Assembly: GCF_000182925.2 (NCBI RefSeq)
Contig: NC_026501.1
Coordinates: 310,001 to 374,000 of the forward strand
DNA from: Neurospora crassa OR74A
Taxonomy: Eukaryota > Ascomycota > Sordariomycetes > Sordariales > Sordariaceae
DNA: 64,000 nt
Reading direction: 5' to 3'
The notes below the pieces were generated by a model. The model was not told where the DNA came from, did no database searches, and was given only the letters and a program-made list of their open reading frames with translations. Below are positions 57,337 to 64,000 of the stretch, piece by piece. Position 1 is the first letter of the stretch. Every line of letters starts with the position of its first letter. Made by a program: the position numbers and the translations under genes.

Positions 57337-58178
57337 GGTGATGCTGTTGTGTGGTATCAGTTCGGTTTATCCCCAAAGCAGCAGTTGCTAAAGATGTTCT
57401 AGTTACAAGTTGCGGTGGTGTGGATGGTGTCACAGTCCGACTCCAATGCCCGGTGAAGTTCAAGAATGAAAATTGTTATGACGCAAGACACGGGATTGGC
57501 GGAGAGCTCGGCACGGCATCATCACCAGATTAGTCTAATTGTTAGTGCTACGGGTGCTGACACCAACTGAATGGAGACCTCGGCAGAGCTTACCCCGGGG
57601 GGCCGAGCGCTAACGTGGAGAGGGGTTCCCGGCCCCGGCATTCTTTTCCATATCTATGAGAACAGACACTGACAATAAAATGGAATGCCAGGTGAACATT
57701 GATGAATCTGTAGTCGTTTTTCTTTACCCAAAGTGTTGGCGACTCTTCCTTGATGCTATCGACTTCAAGTTCCTCTTACACGCGTTTCAGGTTGTAGAGT
57801 GGGGTACCTAGCCACTAACAGCCCGCCAGCGACCCGTGAACCGGCGGTTGACGGATGGAAGTGGAAGAAGGGAACCGCTGCTCCCCCGCCGCCGATACCC
57901 GCAGATGGCCCACTGCGGCAAGTGGAATGCACTATCCACTCCGAGTCCGGGGCACTAGGTAGGTAGCCACTATTCCCCGTAGCCACTACTGGTATTCACT
58001 TGTAGTGAGACTAAGTAGACAGCGGGGGAGACGGGACAACGCCGTACTAGGTATCTCCAGCTGGATTATAAATGCCGTCATTGTCACTTCCACTTCTCAC
58101 TCCTCACTGACTTAAATCCCCTTTCTTCTCACTCACCACCTCACCGCTCATATATACCTAATTGTCCCATCAGTCACA
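57337..58178. promoter_or_regulatory. Shared upstream region of sdh6 and the FAH-family gene
   Basis: An 842-base head-to-head interval with no conserved frame. A TATATACC sequence lies about 25-30 bases before the FAH ATG, and TATAAAT occurs at about 58066. A TAGGTAGGTAG motif lies near 57957. Confidence 0.5.
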
Positions 58179-59181
58179 ATGGCCTCCTTCACTGCAAGTT
58201 ATCTCATCCTGACAACAACACCTAAATGTCAAGCTAACAACATCACACCACAGCGCCTTGTCCGCTTCCTCGCCCGCGACGGCCGCACCTACTACGGCGA
58301 CGCCCTCCTCCCCCAGGGTGTCTCCGACATCCGGGCCGCCAAGCAAGCCCGCCTCATCACCGGCGACATCTTTGGCTCCTACACGGTAACCGACCAAGTG
58401 GCCGACATCCGCCTCCTCTTGTCCCCCCTGGCCCCCGAGGACGTCCGCACCATCCGCTGCCTGGGTCTCAACTACGAGCAACACGCCCGTGAAGCCAACA
58501 TGCCCATCCCCACCTTCCCCGTCCTCTTCTACAAGCCCGTCACCTCGCTCTCGGGCCCCACCGACCCCATCCCCATCTCCCGCATGGCGCAGGAGGGCGA
58601 AGGCCTGGACTACGAGTGTGAGCTGGTCGCCATCATTGGCAAGCGCTGCCGCGACGTGTCAGAGGACCAGGCGCTCGATTACGTCCTGGGCTATGCCGTC
58701 GGTAACGACGTCAGCCATCGGGATTGGCAGATCAAGCGCGGTGGTGGGCAATGGTCCCTCGGAAAGGGGTTCGATGGGTGGGCGCCGTTTGGTCCGGGTA
58801 TCGTCAGCAAGGACTTGATCAAAGATCCGCAGACGCTCAAGATTAGCACAAAGTTGAACGGTAAGACGGTGCAGGAGAGCAGCACGGCGGACATGATCTT
58901 CTCGGTCAAGAAGACGATTGCCTTTTTGAGCCGGGGGACGACATTGTTGCCGGGTGATGTCATTTGGACTGGAACGTGAGTATTTCCCCATTCCTTGGGG
59001 GAAATCGCAGGGGATTGTTGATTGAATGCTAACATATAACAGTCCTCAGGGTGTCGGTATGGGCCGCAAGCCCCAGCTTTGGCTCAAGAATGGTGATGTT
59101 GTCGAGGTGGAACTCGAGAAGGTCGGCACTTGCAAGAACAAGGTCGAGTTTGAGGCTTCTGGGCCCGCTTCCAAGCTCTAA
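58179..59181 (+). CDS. Fumarylacetoacetate hydrolase family enzyme, FAHD2/oxaloacetate tautomerase-like
   Basis: A protein of 291 residues from exons 58179-58193, 58254-58975 and 59043-59181. The first intron (58194-58253) uses a GCAAGT donor, with branch site GCTAAC at 58233-58238 and CCACAG acceptor; removing it gives MASFTRLVRFLARDG. The second intron joins WTGT to PQGVGMGRKP. Family blocks are CLGLNYEQHAREA, PVLFYKPVTSLSGP, the metal-binding LDYECELVAIIGKRCRDV, then GYAVGNDVSHRDWQIKRGGGQW and KGFDGWAPFGP. The RDWQ...QWSLGK pattern is closer to FAHD2 and yeast Fmp41 than to fumarylacetoacetase. FAHD2-type proteins have been reported to isomerise enol-oxaloacetate, an inhibitor of succinate dehydrogenase. 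That activity is inferred here, not shown. No clear mitochondrial presequence is visible. Confidence 0.85.
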
Positions 59182-62100
59182 TATAATGCAGAGGTGGACA
59201 TAATTGGATACAAGTTGAACATGTTTGCAATGATCACGCGGTATTGCTCCATCATTATCCACACGAACATGAGAATGAACAAAGCAGCTCAACTACTCAT
59301 TCCATTCATGTCGACTATCGAGCATGTCCCATCCATCTTCTCACTCCCGTCTTTCACACCGCAATATCCATTCAACTCCGAAACACCTCCCCAATCCCAA
59401 CAACCCTACTATCATTCACCCGTTGACTATCAATGACACCTCCAATGCCCACAGACAAAACAGGATCTATTGTCCCCTTTACCCGAATTGCCCCGCCTGA
59501 CACTTTCCCCCAATACCCACTCCCGTCCTGAACCAGGTCCCTTTCTAATCCCATCTCCCATGACTAATTCTACCCCGCACTGCTCCTCAGAAACACGCCC
59601 ACGGCTATACGCAGCTCGATAATCCCATCACAGCGGCGTGAGATGGCTTCGAATGATTTGGTCGTATTCGGTCACAATCCCGATCAATCCTGACATCCTT
59701 CCGGACGACCACGCCGACCCCTGCTGTAAATTGAGGAATCCGGGAGACCCATGGGTAGTTTCGAACGTTCTGTCCTGGGAATCCATGGTATCTCTCATTG
59801 AGTCGCCGCCGGAAATTGAGGAATTCGGGTAGTTTCGAATGTTCTGTCCTGTTCTGGAGATGCGTGGTGCCGCTCTTTGAGTTCCCGGAAATTGAGGAAC
59901 TCGGGTAGTTTCGAATGTTCTGTCCAGGTATCTCTCGTTGAGTTCCCATAGATTGAGGAACTCGGGTACCTTATTCTTGAGGTAGCACCAGCTGTTGTAC
60001 TGGATATAACACACTGGTTGGTGGTCGGTTGGTTGGTCGAGCCCCCGCCGTTTGTGTCGTCTCCGCGTTCAGTTGCGTTGCCGCACAAAACCAAACCCAT
60101 ATCCAGGTGCCGGAATGTTAACCGGCTTCTGTCCATTTCGCCACACGGGGCATGGAACGGAACTTCCCTATGGCTTAGGATCGACTAACCCAGGGCACCC
60201 TTTACTCTGGATACAGGTCAGATTGATGGCCATCATGTTGGGGGTGACAAGGCGGAAATACCTGGAGGTAGGTAGCCTCGAGGATTGACTTGTCATAGCA
60301 CAAGCTCGTGATTGACATTTGCAGATGCCGTCCGTCTGCTAGATTGCTTGGGGGTGCTCTATAAGGTACGGCTTCGTTAGTACAAAGCGATACGTCGTTT
60401 TCTGCGATTGTGAGGTACTCACTTTGTTGAGTCCCCCCCCGGAGCAGTGATCAGGTCAGGCAGGCATGATGAGTTTTTGAGAGTGACGAGAAGAGAAGCC
60501 CAAAGGGGCAAAAACTTGTTGTCTCGCCTGTGTCCATGTCGACTCAGTTTTTTTTTTTTTTCTCGCCGCGAGTCTATCGAGTTGTCGAGAAAGAGGTTGA
60601 ACCACGACTGGTTGGCTAGCTTGGTGTGCCAAAGCAACTGAAGTCATGCGTACTGGCCTGGGCCACGTGGAGGTTTGGAGCCCTGTTTGCATTTTCCAAT
60701 GGCTGTCAAGCTGATTTTGGAGTGGTGCAGGCAAGAGGTCTTGGGTGACGGTTGGTGTTTTGGGAAGGAAGGAGGAGAGAACGAAAACTTGGGGAATGGG
60801 TGGTAGCCACCTTTTTATACCTGCGATAAAGCTGTCCTTGCCCTGCTTACCTGTTCATGTTCTCCTCCTTTCTGGAACCCTCTGTACCTTCTGGTGCTGC
60901 ATCTGGAGTCTGCAGCTTCATCTGCGGCTCATCCTGCGGCTCAGTCTGTCACTGAGTCAACTGAACAAGAGGCATCGAGCCGCCTGTTTTTCATTGCTTG
61001 GGGAAGTTGGCGGAATGACTTTTTACATGCATGAATGCTGCCTGGTGCGTTCATCTTGGTCCTACAAGCTTGGAAAAAAGTTGGAAGGCATGCAGTGGCT
61101 GTTACTTTGTGCCATCGGTTGTTACATGGCGCTCGACCAACGGAGAAAAGCGAAGTGTCCTCAAGAATTCATCATGGAAAGTTCTTTGACTTGTTCCCGG
61201 CATCATTATCTCGCATCTGCTGCTCGATTCTGGTGGCAAACATCCAAACAGTTGCAAGATCGAGGAAGAAAGGCACTGTGCGGTAAAAAGGGGTGAATGG
61301 CACCCACCCATCTGGTGTACAAAGGTGGGTACCTATTCACGAGTTCACATCATTCGAAGGCATGTTGAATGCTTTGACCCAAGCAGCCTGCCTTCCCTGT
61401 TAACAACTGCCACTTCTGGGAAAGGCCGCTCCCCAGTCACCACATCGACATGATCACGGTCGCCACAATCATTTCCGCTTCTCATATATAGAGGCGATTT
61501 CCTTTCCCAGCACTCTCCTGATCAAACGGCAGCAGCAACTAGAAGTTCGATCACGGTTATCAGTCATAGGAACAATGTCGGGCCTCATAATCTACCAACC
61601 TACCTAGAAGTATTGTAACCACATGCTGAGCCACACGATTGACGAGCTGAGTACGTCCTGATACAATGCAGTAATATCCAATATGGCATATAGGAGATAT
61701 CGATTACGAATCAATGAGTTGAGTACCTATCCAAGGAGTGTACGAATTGATGAGGAGGGCAAAGTTCCACCCCGAAGTCCCGGAAACTCAGGTTTATATA
61801 TATATATATATATATATACATATATATACGACCAGAACCGCCGCCTGCTGTTGCCAACTACCCCGGAGAGGAAGTGTTTGGAAAACGGTCCCGTCCGGGA
61901 GCTGCGGAGACTAGCAGTCTCCTACATCGACGAGCGCGTCCCCTTTTCTGTCCGCACAGAGTCGGAGCAACATATCAGAGATATTAACTTCTTCCAAGCA
62001 CTCTCGGGCCAACCACACTTTACCGGGATGTGCGTATCGAAGTGATACAGACCTGGGTTCTACCCGCTTGGCCCAGCGATAATGAACTAGGTACACTTAT

Positions 62101-62856
62101 TTCTTTCGAACCTCAGATGATGCGTGAATCAGCATAGCCTAGGTAATGGATTCATTGATCCATCTGATGATGATGATCCTGATCGTCCCAGGAAAGAGAG
62201 AGAGAGAGAGATAGACCTTCCCTCCCTAGCGGGAAATCTTGCGTCAATGCCCCCTCTCGGATAAAAAAAAAAGCAGAAAGAACGAGAAAAAAATAAAGAA
62301 AAACGAAAAGAACAAGATTTTCGTAGTCTATGGTCCGTACGGATCTACATATATGGTTCGTACGTATAACGCTCCTTCCACAATGCTCCCCCCCCTTCAA
62401 AGGGTACTACCTTACACCCGTATAGATATTGTACTGATCTAAAGATGTAAACTCCATGGCCACTAATGATACCTACGTATCTGCCTCCATTTCCATACAG
62501 GTAGGTACCTTTTATCTCCGGCCTTTTATCAGATCTACCATCAAACCCTCATACCCCTATTCAACAGTATCTATAGGTACCAAAAAAAAAAAAAAGCCGG
62601 CTGTACCCCGATGGCGCGGGCTGCAAGCGCTTGCAATAAAAACATTTTCTCTCTGGTGCGGTCAAAGCCCACAGACGACGATGAATGTACAACTCCCCTT
62701 TCCCAGGGATGGTAATCACTGCCAGCTCGCCGCGCGCCGGTATGGTGGTCCAGTTCACAGGTGGGCTACCAGCATGCCTGCACAACACGTCATCCACTTG
62801 TCAATCCAGGTCTTGGGTGCGGATGTGCACACAAGTGAGAACACAGATCACCACTG
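59182..62856. other. Long region with minisatellite and simple repeats, no supported gene
   Basis: The first 200 bases are the likely 3' UTR of the FAH-family gene. It contains the minisatellite at 59729-59980, T tracts near 60549-60561, a TA dinucleotide run at about 61797-61828, AG repeats near 62196-62211 and an A run near 62581-62595. The longest frame, 60745-61296, has no family-like content. Confidence 0.5.
59729..59980. repeat. Imperfect tandem repeat, about four copies of 60-85 bases
   Basis: The core TTGAGGAAYTCGGGTAGTTT followed by CGAAYGTTCTGTCC recurs, starting near 59731, 59816, 59892 and 59953. Copies differ in the spacer, which carries TCTCTCRTTGAGT. The last copy is truncated. 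Frames through it repeat peptide units and are not supported as genes. Confidence 0.8.
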
Positions 62857-63075
62857 TCAACGCCGTCTTCTCGCATTCTGTACTGCCCGTCGAGCCCTCG
62901 TTTTCTCCTCCTTCGCCCTAGCCTTCTTCCTCTCCTCTTCCTCCTTCTTCACACTTCGGATCAGGTCCTTGTGGGACCTTAGTACCTTTTGTACTTCGTC
63001 CATGTCGATGTCATGTGTGGCAGGGATATTCCATGCCACTCGTCTGCCCAAAGTTGGTGCATACCGGTATTCCAT
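62857..63075 (-). CDS. Possible short hypothetical protein, basic coiled-coil-like
   Basis: A 72-residue frame starting MEYRYAPTLGRRVAWNIP and ending in a highly charged segment with KKEEEERKKARAKEEK. The first 40 residues look protein-like, while the last 30 come from a purine-rich stretch that could give such residues by chance. No family is recognised. Its start is 24 bases from the plus-strand candidate exon at 63100. Confidence 0.25.
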   Translation of the reverse strand: MEYRYAPTLGRRVAWNIPATHDIDMDEVQKVLRSHKDLIRSVKKEEEERKKARAKEEKTRARRAVQNARRRR

Positions 63076-63099
63076 TGCCAGTACCTTTTTCTCACGCAG

Positions 63100-63278
63100 T
63101 AGCAATAGAAGCTGCCAACAGACTTGCCGCGGCAAACAGCGTTGAGGTATACAGAAACGCAACGGACTTTCTATCGAAGTACGTCGCGGACCAAAAAGAA
63201 GCCATTGGCAAGAGCAAAGATTTCGTTCTCGAGTACGCCCGAGATGTCAACGCCGAAAGTGATGTAGCCGAGGTGTAA
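63100..63278 (+). CDS. Possible terminal exon of an unplaced gene
   Basis: After a CTCACGCAG acceptor the frame reads VAIEAANRLAAANSVEVYRN and on to a stop after 58 residues, ending NAESDVAEV. Codon choice (TAC, AAC, GAC, AAG) is like that of real genes nearby, and the sequence is amphipathic helical. No ATG lies at its start, so an upstream exon is needed. One weak possibility begins with ATG near 62680 and a GTAATC donor. The family is unknown. Confidence 0.28.
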
Positions 63279-64000
63279 CTTCTAGCCACCGTCCACAAAG
63301 CGGACTGGACGTCGAGGCCGGCGTCGAAACCGTTCGACGAACACAACTGGGGTAACATCCATCCTTGTAAAGATACCTCTATTACCATCGAATGATACCC
63401 GCTGATCCTTAACCCGTGTCCTGGCTTGGAGCCGAACTCATCCTCTTTCATCAACCTATCCCCCCCAAAGAGAAACAACAGTGGACATGATCATCTGATA
63501 TTCTGTCTTAGTGGATATCCCCAGTGTCATCCGGTGAAATAATCCTGTCAATATCGCCGTCTCATGGAAATCCTTGATTACTCATCCCTTGCCCAGTCGA
63601 CTTCCATCCGAACTTTGCACACAAAGATTTTCCATGATCTCTCGAGCTATAGTCTAGAGGTATCAAAGTACCAGTTGTAATATACCACTTATGGGACAAC
63701 GTCAATATTCCTTGTGTCGATACCTCCCGTCCCCATCAGAGGTACTATTCCATCTTCCCGAGGCGTTTGAACAACGTTGATTTACACGAGTAAAATGATA
63801 AGTAGGTACGTAGGTATTTTCATGTTGCTGTAGAGACTGCTTGAGCACCTGCAGTCTAGACATTTTGAGAGAGTGGGTCGGGCATGTGCAGGAAGGCTGG
63901 TCGCGGATGGATAGGTACCTCTAGGTAGGTATGCAACAAGCCAGGAGATTCGGAGAGATGTCGGTAGGGAGAAGGCCGGAGATCCGCGAAATTACCTACC
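63279..64000. other. Terminal intergenic stretch
   Basis: No conserved frame on either strand. TAGGTACGTAGG and GGTACCTCTAGGTAGG motifs occur near 63803-63815 and 63915-63930. Confidence 0.5.

Noticed and set aside
59729-59980. CRISPR-like repeat-spacer appearance
   Set aside because: Units are imperfect with uneven, partly related spacers, in a fungal nuclear genome; this is a minisatellite.
60745-61296. 183-residue plus-strand open frame
   Set aside because: Leu/Cys/Trp-rich with no family-like blocks and no splice structure; likely chance.

Overview
The window is nuclear DNA of a filamentous ascomycete, almost certainly Neurospora crassa or a very close relative. The genes have short introns (about 50-140 nt) with GTRNGT donors and CTAAC/CTGAC-type branch sites. 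Intergenic DNA is long, with many TAGGTAGG/TACCTACC motifs, homopolymers and triplet repeats. The sugar transporter at 9.3-11.0 kb agrees over its whole length with what I remember of N. crassa CDT-2 (NCU08114), and the MutS gene beside it agrees with msh-3 in start and length. I see no transposon, virus-like element, CRISPR array or intact rRNA gene.

Layout: 1-364, 3' end of the protein-arginine methyltransferase rmt2. 1.5-3.4 kb, a cytochrome P450. 4.0-5.2 kb, a His/Met-rich disordered protein. 5.2-9.26 kb, no gene seen. 9.26-11.03 kb, cdt-2 (minus). 11.0-15.06 kb, no supported gene. 15.06-18.5 kb, msh-3 (plus), convergent with an RNase H-fold gene (18.66-20.09 kb, minus). 20.97-21.08 kb, a tRNA-like Pol III element. 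21.6-22.14 kb, a decayed partial copy of the RNase H gene and its leader. 22.26-24.58 kb, a cystathionine gamma-synthase-like enzyme (minus). 25.3-29.13 kb, pex1 (minus), divergent from mcm7 (30.17-33.08 kb). 33.8-35.3 kb, mitoribosomal mS29 (minus), divergent from rrs1 (36.0-36.6 kb). 36.6-39.1 kb, repeat-rich DNA with a TTC triplet tract of about 73 units. 39.1-41.6 kb, a RhoGAP gene (minus). 41.6-46.5 kb, mostly non-coding. 46.5-47.5 kb, Rab geranylgeranyltransferase beta. 49.5-51.3 kb, a zinc-finger-like protein with a 28-nt microexon. 53.6-56.65 kb, a long disordered protein (minus, 5' end unresolved). 57.0-57.3 kb, the very small sdhaf1/sdh6 (minus), divergent from a FAH-family gene with a GC-AG intron (58.2-59.2 kb). 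59.2-64 kb, mostly non-coding, with two weak short candidates near 63 kb.

The genes are mainly housekeeping: DNA replication and repair (mcm7, msh-3), peroxisome biogenesis (pex1), ribosomes (mS29, rrs1), mitochondrial respiration (sdhaf1 and perhaps the FAH enzyme) and membrane traffic (Rab prenylation, RhoGAP). The accessory part is the P450, cdt-2, the disordered proteins and the RNase H relic. The observations most worth checking are the sdhaf1/FAH divergent pair, the in-frame GC-AG intron, the apparently RIP-marked partial duplication, the microexon, and the long triplet and homopolymer tracts.
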